Source: Muribaculaceae bacterium
Lineage (GTDB): Bacteria > Bacteroidota > Bacteroidia > Bacteroidales > Muribaculaceae
DNA: 34,872 nucleotides
Assembly: GCA_029058745.1 (NCBI GenBank)
Contig: JAIDXM010000056.1
Span: forward strand, 1-34,872
Reading direction: 5' to 3'
Shown here: positions 1 to 8,748 of the stretch, in pieces
How positions within the stretch are numbered: the stretch's first letter is position 1
How the letters are laid out: each line of letters begins with the position of its first letter
Program-made: the position numbers and the translations under genes
The notes under the pieces: generated by a model
What the model was told of the DNA's origin: nothing
What the model saw: only the letters and a program-made list of their open reading frames with translations
Databases searched by the model: none

Positions 1-39
1 TATTCAGTTCATCGTATTCTCTGGCAGCTTAAAAAAGGA

Positions 40-71
40 GGGTGTGCCAAAAACTTAATTTTGACACACCC
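40..71 (-). terminator. Intrinsic terminator of the EamA gene
   Basis: A 13-bp stem with one mismatch pairs positions 40-52 with 59-71 around a 6-base loop. Read on the minus strand it is followed by TCCTTTTTT. It lies about 40 bases beyond the stop codon of the EamA gene, so it most likely ends that transcript. Positions 1-39 hold nothing else that I can recognise. Confidence 0.8.
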
Positions 72-109
72 CCATTTTAGCTTATTAGTGTTGGAGTGGA
101 AGCATGCCG

Positions 110-1021
110 TCAAGACGTTTTTTCCACAATCACGACCCCTGCGATTGTTATTGCCGCTCCGAGTACGGCTGTCCATGTCACCGGCTCATTGAGGAAAAGA
201 ACGGCGGTGGTCATCGTGCCCAGAGGGGAGAGGTAGATATAGTTTGATGCTTTGTCAGGGCCAATCACTTCAACCACCCTGTTGAACACCGCGAAGCACA
301 CCAGAGAGGCGATAACCCCGAGGAACAGGATGTTGCCATAGACGGCAGGGTGAGTCAATGTCCTCAGGTCAAGGCTGAAATCGGAGAAGGGGATATAGAA
401 TAATATCGACACCAGTCCGTAGAAGAACACCTTCCTTGTCATAAAAAGGGTCGGATAATCGCGGTCGCCAAGATATTTCATTATCACGCTATATGCGGCC
501 CAGCATATGGCGGCGAAAATGGTGAGCATGTCGCCTACTGGTGCTATGTTGACTGAAGTGGTTCCGTTCAAGACCACAAGCACCACTCCTCCAAGAGCTA
601 TCACAGACCCGAGGAACATCGACTTCTTCAGTTTATGCCGGAACACCATAGCGGAAATCGCCAATGTGAACAGGGGTGTGGTGGTGATAAGGATAGACAC
701 GTTAGATGCGTAGGTGTATTCGAGGGCGGTGTTCTCTGTGATGAAGTATAGGGAGCCTCCGGTGAGTCCGGCGATGAATAGCAAGAACTCATCTTTGCGC
801 GAATTGGCAAACATTCTGTTTCTTGAGAATGCAAGTAAACCGAGATATGCGATGGCAAACCTGTATAAGAAAATGTTTTCAGGAGTTAGCCCATGATTAA
901 GCAGTGTCTTGGTAGAGACGAAAGTGGTTGACCATATTATGGCCGTCACAAGAGCCACGAGATGATATTTCAGCGTTCCGGCTCCGGAAGGCAGCTTTGC
1001 CACATATTGTTGTTTTTCCAT
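110..1021 (-). CDS. EamA/DMT-family membrane transporter
   Basis: Drug/metabolite transporter superfamily protein with about ten hydrophobic helices in two EamA repeats, sited in the inner membrane. Conserved-looking stretches are the first helix (AIIWSTTFVSTK) and, in the second repeat, AICWAAYSVIMKYL and YLSPLGTMTTAVLFLNEP. The latter is the typical 'P-x-G-x-x-x-A-x-x-x-L-x-E-x' segment of EamA exporters. I chose the ATG at 1021 (303 residues) over an upstream start at 1099. A good promoter -7 box lies at 1043-1050, downstream of the longer start, and family members begin a few residues before the first helix. The substrate cannot be read from sequence; relatives export amino acids or other small metabolites. 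It is transcribed divergently from gltB and ends at a strong hairpin terminator. Confidence 0.85.
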   Translation of the reverse strand: MEKQQYVAKLPSGAGTLKYHLVALVTAIIWSTTFVSTKTLLNHGLTPENIFLYRFAIAYLGLLAFSRNRMFANSRKDEFLLFIAGLTGGSLYFITENTALEYTYASNVSILITTTPLFTLAISAMVFRHKLKKSMFLGSVIALGGVVLVVLNGTTSVNIAPVGDMLTIFAAICWAAYSVIMKYLGDRDYPTLFMTRKVFFYGLVSILFYIPFSDFSLDLRTLTHPAVYGNILFLGVIASLVCFAVFNRVVEVIGPDKASNYIYLSPLGTMTTAVLFLNEPVTWTAVLGAAITIAGVVIVEKTS

Positions 1022-1042
1022 TCTGTTGATTTTTTCCGGGTG

Positions 1043-1073
1043 CAAATTTAGCTGATTGCGGCAGATTCTGCAA
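1043..1073 (-). promoter_or_regulatory. Promoter of the EamA gene
   Basis: On the minus strand, TTG (1071-1073) is followed by 20 bases and TAAATTTG (1043-1050), an exact fit to the Bacteroidota TAnnTTTG -7 element. The start site would fall about 10-15 bases before the ATG at 1021. This supports the shorter protein. Confidence 0.7.
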
Positions 1074-1162
1074 GAGAACGGACCGACCCTATATTTCAAG
1101 GGGATGTCGTATAGGGAAAGAAGGGTGTATATGGTTGAATTAATCGAGTATTGTGTTTGGTA

Positions 1163-1206
1163 ATTGGATAAAATTATAAAAGAATGCTTGATTATTGGAT
1201 AAAATT
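1163..1206 (+). repeat. Direct repeats at the gltB promoter
   Basis: The 13-mer ATTGGATAAAATT occurs exactly twice, at 1163-1175 and 1194-1206. The copies are 31 bases apart, close to three helical turns. The second copy lies within the spacer between the -33 and -7 elements of the gltB promoter. Such phased sites suggest a dimeric or cooperative regulator, but no regulator is identified. Confidence 0.5.
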
Positions 1207-1217
1207 GTATAACTTTG
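1188..1217 (+). promoter_or_regulatory. gltB promoter
   Basis: TTG (1188-1190), 19 bases, then TAACTTTG (1210-1217), an exact fit to the Bacteroidota TAnnTTTG -7 element. The predicted transcript starts near 1222-1225, giving a leader of about 85 bases before the gltB ATG. I see no clear terminator or riboswitch in that leader. Confidence 0.7.
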
Positions 1218-1308
1218 CCACGTTAATAAGGGCAATGGTTGTGTAGCGCGTCATCAAACCGTATGTGCAAGCGTTGTTTTTAGTGTTTCTACGGTAAATA
1301 AAAAGAAG

Positions 1309-4300
1309 ATGTCAAGAGCGAAAAAAGAATCGGCTTACAGAGAGGGATTGTATTCACCGTCGTATGAGCATGACGGATGTGGCGTTGGCCTTGTGGTGAA
1401 GATTGATGGCAGCAAACATCATTCGATAGTGGACCAGGGACTCTCAGTACTGGAGCATATGGCCCACAGGGGGGCGGAAGGGTCAGACGACAAGACCGGA
1501 GACGGAGCCGGTATAATGGTTCAGATTCCGCATGAATATATCCTTCTCAACGGTATTCCTGTCCCGGAGAAAGGACGCTATGGCGTGGGGATGGTGTTCA
1601 TGCCGAAGGATGATGGCGACCGTTTGGCTTTTGAGCGAATAATAGACCGTGAGATAAAAGCCCAGGGACTGTTTCTTATGCACACCAGGGAAGTGCCTGT
1701 TGATTCCACCGTACTGGGGCATGACGCTCTGGTGACGGAGCCTCTGATACGTCAGCTGTTCATAGTCGGATGTGACAACCGCGACAGACTCGAAGGACTT
1801 CTTTATGTCATACGGAAAAAGATTGAGCAGGCAGTGCTTGAGGATGAGGGGATAATTGATAAGGATTCCTGCTATGTGGTGAGCATGTCAACGCGTACAC
1901 TCGTATATAAGGGGATGTTGTCGTCGTTACAGCTGAGGACATACTTCAAGGACCTTCAGAGTCCTTATTTCACGAGTGCGATAGCCCTTGTCCATTCCCG
2001 ATTCTCCACCAACACCTTCCCGACATGGCGGCTGGCACAGCCGTTCCGTCTGATAGGCCACAACGGAGAGATAAATACCATAAGGGGTAACCGGTTCTGG
2101 ATGTCAACACGCGAGGCCGTGATACAACCCGACAATCTTGGGGAGATGAAGAATATCGGGCAGGTAATCCAGCCCGGAATGAGCGACAGCGCGTCATTCG
2201 ACAATGCCTTGGAATTCTTTGTCCGTTCAGGGATGAGTCTCCCCCACGCTCTTGCTATGCTTGTGCCGGAGAGTTGCAACGACCAGAACCCCCTTTCCCG
2301 CAAGATGCTCGCGTTCTATGAGTATCATTCCATTTTTATGGCTCCTTGGGATGGCCCTGCTGCCATAATTTTTTCCGACGGACGTTATGCGGGCGGTATG
2401 CTCGACCGTAATGGACTTCGTCCTGCAAGAGTAGTGGTCACGAAGAGCGGAGAGATGGTGGTCGCTTCCGAGACAGGTGTGCTTGCCGTGGAACCTTCAG
2501 ACATAGAACACAAGTCTCGGCTGAAACCGGGTAAGATACTGATGGTGGATACAGAGGAGGGGAAAATATTGATTGACCGCGATATAAAGCGTGAGCTGGC
2601 GAACGAGCATCCCTACAGTGAATGGATAGCGCAGAACCGGATTGTGCTCAGCGACATAAAGAGCGGGCGCAAGGTGACGCATGAGGTGGAGGATATGGAC
2701 AGACTTCTTGTGGCATTCGGTTATGGCAAGGAGGATATAGAGAGGCTTATAAAGCCAATGGCTTCAACATCTGCGGAACCGGTGGCGTCGATGGGGAATG
2801 ACGCTCCCCCGGCGATACTCGCACGTACGCCCCAGCGTTTTTTCAATTATTTCCGTCAGCAGTTCGCGCAGGTCACCAATCCCCCTATCGACCCTATCAG
2901 GGAAGAGCTTGTGATGTCGCTTACGAGTTATGTCGGGGCTGTAAGGAAGAACATATTGCATCCGTCTGCCGAACTGTGCAATGTGGTCAGGATGGAGTCG
3001 CCGATAGTATCCGACAGCGACCTTGACAAACTCCGCCATCTGCAGTATAAGGGATTCAAGACGATAACCCTGCCTATGTTGTTCGACTCGGATAGTGGAG
3101 TGGAAGGTATGGAAGGGGCCATACACAATCTGTGCCAGATGGCCGAGGACGCTGTTGACAACGGCTATAATTATATGGTGATTTCCGACCGTAATGTGTC
3201 TTCGCGCCATGCCCCGATACCGTCGCTCCTTGCCCTGTCTGCTGTCCACCATCATCTTGTGGCACGCCACAAGCGTTCACAGATAGCCATTATCGTTGAG
3301 AGCGGTGAGGTGTGTGAGGTGATGCATGTGGCGTTGCTGATGGGATATGGGGCGAGTGCCGTGAATCCGTATATGGTGTTCGCGATACTGAAGAGGCTTG
3401 TCGATGACAAAGAGCTTCAGCTCGATTACGAGGGGGCGGAGTCCCATTATATAAAAGCGGTCAATAAGGGTATGCTGAAGGTAATGTCAAAGATGGGTAT
3501 AAGCACGATACGAAGTTATCGGGGATGTGCCCTTTTCGAGGCGCTTGGGGTCAGTTCCCGTCTGCTGTCCAACTATATGGGAGGCGGTTTGTCGCCTATA
3601 GAGGGAATAGGGATTGAGGACGTTGCCGGAGATGTGCTTGCCAACCATACCAGGGCTTATTCCGGAGAATGCGGTGCCCTTGATGATTTCGGCAACTATT
3701 CGTTTAAGAAAAAGGGAGAACTGCATGCCTGGAATCCTTCTGTGGTGAGGGCTCTTCAGGAAGCCACCTCGAAATGCGACGAGACGAAGTTCCGTGAATT
3801 TGTCTCCCTTGTGGAAGAGAAGCCGGAGGCGATATTGCTAAGGGATTTGATGACAGTGGAAAGCGACCGTGAGCCGGTGGCTCTGGAAGAGGTGGAGAGT
3901 GAGGAGAGTCTGATGCGAAGGTTCTGCACAGAGGCTATGTCGTTCGGGGCCATCAGTAAGGAGGCACACGAGGCACTCGCCATAGCGATGAACAAAATCG
4001 GAGGAATGAGCAACACCGGAGAGGGAGGCGAGGATCCTGAACGTAATAAGGTAAGGGATGACGGCACATGGGCTCGGAGCAGTGTCAAGCAGGTTGCCTC
4101 CGGACGGTTTGGCGTTGACGCGGAATATCTCGTGAACGCTGACGAGATTCAGATAAAGGTGGCACAGGGTGCAAAGCCGGGAGAAGGTGGACAGTTGCCG
4201 GGATTCAAGGTTGATGAGGTTATAGCCCGCACCCGTCGTGCGCTTCCCGGGATAACGCTCATCTCTCCGCCACCCCATCATGACATATATTCAATTGAAG

Positions 4301-5781
4301 ATTTGGCTCAGTTGATTTTCGATTTGAAGAATCTTAATCCGGAGGCGCTTGTGAGCGTCAAGCTTGTGGCGGAAAGCGGTGTAGGCACAATCGCCGCAGG
4401 TGTCGCCAAGGCAAAGGCCGACAAGATTCTGATAAGCGGATGTGACGGCGGCACCGGGGCCAGTCCTGCAAGCTCTATGAAGCATGCCGGAGTGCCGGCG
4501 GAGATTGGACTCGCTGAAATCCAGCAGACTCTTGTTATGAATAATCTCCGGGGGAAGGTGATTATCCAGGTTGACGGGCAGATGAAGAGTCCGCATGACG
4601 TGATAGTGACTGCATTGCTTGGAGCGGAGGAATTCGGTTTTGGCACGGCGGCCTTGGTGGTGCTCGGATGCTGTATGATAAGGCAATGTCACACCAATAC
4701 CTGTCCCAAGGGGGTGGCGACACAGAATCCTGAACTGAGAAAGAAATTTATAGGACGCTATGAGTATCTTGTGAATTATTTCCGTTTTATGGCCTGCGAG
4801 ATAAGAAAGCGGCTTGCCGGCATGGGATACAGGAGACTTGATGAGATAATAGGGAGGGCCGACCTTCTGAGGAAGAAGGATGTGGCAGGGGAATCTAAGG
4901 CGTCAAAGATTGATTTCTCGCATCTGTTCCATATGCCGTCAGAGGCAGAGGGATCGCCATTGAGATGCGTGGGCAGACAAGACCATAAGCTTCAGGGCGT
5001 GAAAGACGGGGCATTGCTTCAGTTGATAGGAAATGCCATAGATGCGTGTCAGCCTATTGCACTCGGGATGCCTATTGTCAATACAGACCGCTCGGTGGGA
5101 GCAATGTTGAGCGGATACATCACCAAACGCTTCGGAGGCTCCGGGCTTCCGGATGGAAGTGTGGAACTTACGTTCACCGGGTCTGCCGGCCAAAGTTTCG
5201 GTGCGTTCCTGTGCAATGGTGTCACATTGCGTCTGGAGGGAGATGCCAATGATTATCTTGGCAAAGGTCTTTCAGGAGGAAGAATTGTCGTGGTGCCTCC
5301 GAGAGATGCTGATTTTGAGGCGGAAAACAATACAATCGCCGGTAATACACTACTTTACGGGGCTACATCGGGCGAGCTTTTCGTAAATGGACGCGTAGGA
5401 GAACGTTTCGCGGTCAGGAACAGCGGTGCAGTCACGGTGGTGGAAGGAGTCGGCGACCATGCCTGCGAGTATATGACCGGAGGAAGAGTGGTTGTGCTCG
5501 GAAAGACGGGACGCAATTTCGCGGCCGGTATGAGCGGCGGTATAGCCTACATTTGGAATGTGAAAGGTAACGTGGATTATTATATAAATATGGATATGGT
5601 GGAGCTGACACTTCTGGAGGAGGAAGATGAGAAGTCGGAACTGAGGGAGCTTGTCGAACTTCATTATCGCCACACTCGTAGCGCGCTTGCCCGGCGTATG
5701 CTCGATGACTGGGAGGCTTATCTGCCTCAGTTCCTGAAGGTGACTCCGGTAGAGTATAAAAGAATAGCGCTCGGAAAGTGA
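1309..5781 (+). CDS. gltB: Glutamate synthase large subunit
   Basis: GltB makes two glutamates from glutamine and 2-oxoglutarate. At 1490 residues it has the usual length of the large subunit. The N-terminal Ntn glutaminase carries HDGCGVG, with catalytic Cys24 exposed after removal of a short propeptide. The central and FMN-binding synthase domains follow (GGTGASPASSMKHAGVP near residue 1050). The [3Fe-4S] cysteines fit C-x5-C-x4-C at 1121, 1127 and 1132, and the C-terminal glycine-rich beta-helix is present (for example MTGGRVVVLGKTGRNFAAG). The small subunit gltD, which supplies electrons from NAD(P)H and is usually adjacent, is not downstream here or anywhere in the window. The enzyme must therefore pair with a distant gltD or use another electron donor such as ferredoxin. 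The promoter region carries paired direct repeats that may be an operator. Confidence 0.97.
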   Translation: MSRAKKESAYREGLYSPSYEHDGCGVGLVVKIDGSKHHSIVDQGLSVLEHMAHRGAEGSDDKTGDGAGIMVQIPHEYILLNGIPVPEKGRYGVGMVFMPKDDGDRLAFERIIDREIKAQGLFLMHTREVPVDSTVLGHDALVTEPLIRQLFIVGCDNRDRLEGLLYVIRKKIEQAVLEDEGIIDKDSCYVVSMSTRTLVYKGMLSSLQLRTYFKDLQSPYFTSAIALVHSRFSTNTFPTWRLAQPFRLIGHNGEINTIRGNRFWMSTREAVIQPDNLGEMKNIGQVIQPGMSDSASFDNALEFFVRSGMSLPHALAMLVPESCNDQNPLSRKMLAFYEYHSIFMAPWDGPAAIIFSDGRYAGGMLDRNGLRPARVVVTKSGEMVVASETGVLAVEPSDIEHKSRLKPGKILMVDTEEGKILIDRDIKRELANEHPYSEWIAQNRIVLSDIKSGRKVTHEVEDMDRLLVAFGYGKEDIERLIKPMASTSAEPVASMGNDAPPAILARTPQRFFNYFRQQFAQVTNPPIDPIREELVMSLTSYVGAVRKNILHPSAELCNVVRMESPIVSDSDLDKLRHLQYKGFKTITLPMLFDSDSGVEGMEGAIHNLCQMAEDAVDNGYNYMVISDRNVSSRHAPIPSLLALSAVHHHLVARHKRSQIAIIVESGEVCEVMHVALLMGYGASAVNPYMVFAILKRLVDDKELQLDYEGAESHYIKAVNKGMLKVMSKMGISTIRSYRGCALFEALGVSSRLLSNYMGGGLSPIEGIGIEDVAGDVLANHTRAYSGECGALDDFGNYSFKKKGELHAWNPSVVRALQEATSKCDETKFREFVSLVEEKPEAILLRDLMTVESDREPVALEEVESEESLMRRFCTEAMSFGAISKEAHEALAIAMNKIGGMSNTGEGGEDPERNKVRDDGTWARSSVKQVASGRFGVDAEYLVNADEIQIKVAQGAKPGEGGQLPGFKVDEVIARTRRALPGITLISPPPHHDIYSIEDLAQLIFDLKNLNPEALVSVKLVAESGVGTIAAGVAKAKADKILISGCDGGTGASPASSMKHAGVPAEIGLAEIQQTLVMNNLRGKVIIQVDGQMKSPHDVIVTALLGAEEFGFGTAALVVLGCCMIRQCHTNTCPKGVATQNPELRKKFIGRYEYLVNYFRFMACEIRKRLAGMGYRRLDEIIGRADLLRKKDVAGESKASKIDFSHLFHMPSEAEGSPLRCVGRQDHKLQGVKDGALLQLIGNAIDACQPIALGMPIVNTDRSVGAMLSGYITKRFGGSGLPDGSVELTFTGSAGQSFGAFLCNGVTLRLEGDANDYLGKGLSGGRIVVVPPRDADFEAENNTIAGNTLLYGATSGELFVNGRVGERFAVRNSGAVTVVEGVGDHACEYMTGGRVVVLGKTGRNFAAGMSGGIAYIWNVKGNVDYYINMDMVELTLLEEEDEKSELRELVELHYRHTRSALARRMLDDWEAYLPQFLKVTPVEYKRIALGK

Positions 5782-5867
5782 ACCATAGGAGATGTGAAGA
5801 TGTTGAAATGATGTTTTCATATGCATAGTAATCCGGTTATACGGATTTGATTTAAAATTGATATATT

Positions 5868-6122
5868 ATGAGTTTTATCTGGTACATTCTGATAGGGATA
5901 GTGGCCGGTTTCGTTGCCGGCAAGCTTATGAGAGGCGGAGGATTCGGATTGGTTATGAATCTTGTTGTCGGTATCATCGGCGGCGTACTCGGCGGATGGG
6001 TGTTCGGGCTTCTCGGAATATCGGCCGGAGGTGTGATTGGCGGACTGATAACATCAGTGGTAGGAGCGGTCTTACTGCTTTGGATTGTAGGGCTGATAAG
6101 CCGTTCGTCGCGGAATGGATAG
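5868..6122 (+). CDS. GlsB/YeaQ/YmgE-family small membrane protein
   Basis: An 84-residue, glycine-rich protein with three hydrophobic helices and the family pattern IGIVAGFVAGKLMRGGGFGL...NLVVGIIGGVLGGWVFGLLG. Relatives are called transglycosylase-associated or stress-response membrane proteins and are often induced by envelope or general stress; their molecular function is not established. It starts 86 bases after gltB in the same direction and ends before a bidirectional terminator, so it could be read through from gltB. No strong Bacteroidota promoter was seen in the gap. A short inverted repeat (5830-5835 with 5842-5847) lies there without a clear T-tract. Confidence 0.85.
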   Translation: MSFIWYILIGIVAGFVAGKLMRGGGFGLVMNLVVGIIGGVLGGWVFGLLGISAGGVIGGLITSVVGAVLLLWIVGLISRSSRNG

Positions 6123-6156
6123 TAGGACTCGTCTGGGCAAGCCAGAAGTATGCTAT

Positions 6157-6192
6157 AAAAAAGGAATCCTCCTGACGGAAGATTCCTTTTTT
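6157..6192. terminator. Bidirectional intrinsic terminator
   Basis: A perfect 12-bp stem joins AAAAAAGGAATC (6157-6168) to GATTCCTTTTTT (6181-6192), with a further TCC/GGA pairing inside the loop. A and T tracts on the two sides allow termination in both directions. It sits between the convergent GlsB-type gene and the Gate-domain gene. Confidence 0.88.
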
Positions 6193-6248
6193 ATCTCGAA
6201 TAAGGGAGGAGGTCTTAGTGATAGTGTGATTACTTGCTGAATTGCGCG

Positions 6249-7448
6249 TCAGAAGAATATGGCGGTGACAGCAAGGTAGGTTATATGGGCCACAATAGCC
6301 GCAGAGATGCCTCCGATAGTGTGCGAGAGGATTGCCTTGGGTGTCAGTTCCCGATATCCGAGAGAGTCGAGCATGGCGGTGTGGGTGCTCAGATATCCGC
6401 TCCAACACATTCCGATTGCCGTGAATACGGCAATCGCGTTTCCGTCGATCCATCCTTGAGATATGAAATTCGGCACCAGCCCGAGAGCGGCGCCCACGGC
6501 TCCGAGAGCAGTGATAGGGAATGCAATCAGATGAGGGTCGGAGAATCCGAAAAGCCAGTCGAAAATGAAGTTTATCTTGTCGGCAAGGTATGGCAGCAAG
6601 GCAACCCCTTCGTAGGCCGCTCCTGTGTAGTCGCCCGTAGGTGAAGGCCCGAATGTCAGAATCATCACCAGGGTCGATATGATCAGCACTCCGGGAATTA
6701 TGGCAAGACCGACATCCACCCCTGTGCGTCCTCCATCGAGAAGGGAGTTCAGAACTCTGATGAATCCCGACTTCTCTGTCTTGGTTTCCTCGATTTTTTC
6801 CTCCGGATTTGTTTCCGTAGCGTCCTCGACGGCATAATGTGGATAGTTCTTTACCACGAAATATTGCATGAGGCGTGTGGATACAACACAACCGCAAAAT
6901 GCGCCGAAGAACCCTACGAGCGGTTGCCAGAAGAATCCTTGCCCCACCATAAATACCATCACGAGAAGTCCCATCCCGAATGCAGTGCCAAAATTGGTCA
7001 GGGAGATGAATTGGAATTTTTTGAAATATGAGCTGAACCTCTTGTCGGAAGCCAGTGAGATAATGGCAGGATTGTCGCTGAGGAACGTCATGACTGCCCC
7101 AAGAGACGCTACTCCCGGAAGGTGGAAAAGAGGTTTCATAAGAGGACGCAACAGGCGTTCCAGCATTTTCACCACACCGAATTCCACGAATATGCGGCCA
7201 AGTGCGCCTGTCAGCACGCAAATCCCCATCAGATAGAACACTGTGTTCAGCAGAAGGTCGTGGGCGGTGTGCATCAGCGTGTTCAGCATATTTGCCATAC
7301 CCATCGACTGTCCAAGATAGTAGAAGAGGCTGAATACTATCGCGAGACATATCACCCCTTCATATTTTGAGATTGCGGATTTCCACTTTTTTGACGTGTC
7401 GGCTTGTAGGTTCTGAGCCGGTATTCGTGTGTTTTCTTGAGTTTCCAT
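6249..7448 (-). CDS. Nucleoside-recognition (Gate) domain membrane protein
   Basis: A 399-residue polytopic inner-membrane protein with two hydrophobic halves, each resembling the Gate or nucleoside-recognition domain found in YjiH, SpmA/B and CNT-type permeases. A charged, Glu/Lys-rich cytoplasmic linker (about residues 205-230) joins the halves. Landmarks are FLSDNPAIISLASDKRF in the first half and AIIPGVLIISTLVMILTFGP in the second. The substrate is unknown; nucleoside transport is suggested only by the domain name. Its start is 2 bases after the stop of the porin gene, so the two are almost certainly co-transcribed from the promoter at about 8554. The transcript ends at the terminator at 6157-6192. 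Confidence 0.8.
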   Translation of the reverse strand: METQENTRIPAQNLQADTSKKWKSAISKYEGVICLAIVFSLFYYLGQSMGMANMLNTLMHTAHDLLLNTVFYLMGICVLTGALGRIFVEFGVVKMLERLLRPLMKPLFHLPGVASLGAVMTFLSDNPAIISLASDKRFSSYFKKFQFISLTNFGTAFGMGLLVMVFMVGQGFFWQPLVGFFGAFCGCVVSTRLMQYFVVKNYPHYAVEDATETNPEEKIEETKTEKSGFIRVLNSLLDGGRTGVDVGLAIIPGVLIISTLVMILTFGPSPTGDYTGAAYEGVALLPYLADKINFIFDWLFGFSDPHLIAFPITALGAVGAALGLVPNFISQGWIDGNAIAVFTAIGMCWSGYLSTHTAMLDSLGYRELTPKAILSHTIGGISAAIVAHITYLAVTAIFF

Positions 7449-7450
7449 GG

Positions 7451-8515
7451 CTAATTTTTTCGTTTGATGTTAAGGAGATTCATGTCCCATGTGAGGCCGG
7501 CTGTAGCATACATTGTCTTGTCCTGCATTGTGTTGGCCGGATTGGCGTTGTGTCCCCACGAATAGTAGCAACCGGCGTGGAGACGCAGACGGTGGCGTTC
7601 TTTCATGAGAGGGAAGAACTCGAGTCCAGCCCCAGCCATGTTCAGCTCGGTACCTGCCCTTACCACAAGGTCGGCTTCAGTGGATGCTTTATTGACATCG
7701 TAAGTGTATTTCCCGTAGATTCTCCACTTGTCGGATGGGGAATATGAGAGTTCCGCCATTAAGGAGCAGTCTTTGAAAAGAAACTGCTGGTGGGATGACG
7801 CCCTGTTCATGAAGTCGAGTTCCAGACGTAGCTTATCGACTGTGAATTTGTTGCCGAGAGCGATGTAATTTATGAAATGTCCTTTGGCATATTCCATCAT
7901 GTTGACAGAATAGATTGACTCGAAAATTCCGTGCCTCCCGTTCCACATGAGGTTGTAGCCATATATGTTGCGGCATCCGGAATTGGCGAAGGGGCTTTCT
8001 GTGACCTGGAACGAGAGACGGTCATTTTCGGAGATTCCGTATCCAGCCGCGACACCGAATGCGTAACACGGGATGTTGTTCCAGAAAACGGAGCATCCGT
8101 AAAGGTCGATTGGAGCACGGTCGTATTCGTATCCGCCGATAGCCACGACTTCCTTTCCAGCCTGGAAGTTCCAACGGTTGACAGCATAGTCGAGATATAC
8201 CCAGTCGGTGGCTTCAAAGAGGGAAGTGTTCTTGTTGAAACGCTGTCGCCAGGAGTATGTGAGCCCCGGCATAATCATACCGTCGATGCGCATCACAAGG
8301 TATTTCCCTTCGAATCCGGAACGGGAGTCATCGGTGTGTCCGTCGTTTGTCACCCATTGGTAATCGAGACGTGCCTCGACATCGAGTCGCAGGATTTCCG
8401 ATTCGACAGGTTTTGAATTGTCTTGGCTACGAGAAGCCGGGGCGGCATCCGATGCGTATAGAGCGAATGCGGAGAGGCCTACCATCATTGTTGTTATTGT
8501 CTTTGCATGTTTCAT
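7451..8515 (-). CDS. Outer-membrane beta-barrel, porin O/P-like
   Basis: A 354-residue protein with a Sec signal peptide (about residues 1-24, ending near AlaSerAspAla). Alternating amphipathic beta strands rich in Tyr, Trp, Arg and Asp follow, as in phosphate-selective porin O/P-type barrels (for example LDVEARLDYQWVTNDG, YSWRQRFNKNTSLFEATDW, NRWNFQAGKEVVAIGGYEYD). The protein should form a channel in the outer membrane. It is the first gene of a two-gene operon with an inner-membrane Gate protein, so the pair could move one solute across both membranes. That pairing is inferred from gene order. The porin O/P assignment is by resemblance of strand pattern and length, so a related DUF barrel cannot be excluded. 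Confidence 0.7.
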   Translation of the reverse strand: MKHAKTITTMMVGLSAFALYASDAAPASRSQDNSKPVESEILRLDVEARLDYQWVTNDGHTDDSRSGFEGKYLVMRIDGMIMPGLTYSWRQRFNKNTSLFEATDWVYLDYAVNRWNFQAGKEVVAIGGYEYDRAPIDLYGCSVFWNNIPCYAFGVAAGYGISENDRLSFQVTESPFANSGCRNIYGYNLMWNGRHGIFESIYSVNMMEYAKGHFINYIALGNKFTVDKLRLELDFMNRASSHQQFLFKDCSLMAELSYSPSDKWRIYGKYTYDVNKASTEADLVVRAGTELNMAGAGLEFFPLMKERHRLRLHAGCYYSWGHNANPANTMQDKTMYATAGLTWDMNLLNIKRKN

Positions 8516-8553
8516 TTGGTCAGTTCTAAGGTGTTTGTTTTATAATTATGGTG

Positions 8554-8561
8554 CAAATATA
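8554..8561 (-). promoter_or_regulatory. -7 element of the porin/Gate operon
   Basis: TATATTTG on the minus strand exactly fits the Bacteroidota TAnnTTTG -7 element and lies 38 bases before the porin start codon. The upstream -33 region is only a weak match. The rest of 8516-8748, the gap to the divergent amidase gene, shows no gene that I can support. Confidence 0.6.
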
Positions 8562-8748
8562 GTTTTAACTTTTGTAAAAGACATCATCATGAACTATAAA
8601 AAACAGGAAATAACATCGAATTTTTATGTGATGAGACCGGAATTGTCTGTCAGATTGTTTATCCTAAAGTCGGAGGCATTATTCAATGGATGTTGAAGTA
8701 TGGCCGTATGATAAAAGTTGCTTGAAATAAACACTGAATTTGTGGCAT

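Noticed and set aside
5830..5847. AATCCG/CGGATT hairpin as a gltB terminator
   Set aside because: The stem is only 6 bp and no T-tract follows, so read-through to the next gene is as likely.
5974..7350. Minus-strand frame of 458 codons overlapping the Gate-domain gene
   Set aside because: It is an out-of-frame shadow, rich in Arg and Ser with no domain. It also runs through the terminator and the opposite gene.
8735..8742. TGAATTTG as the amidase promoter -7 element
   Set aside because: It has one mismatch, no -33 partner, and lies too close to the start codon.
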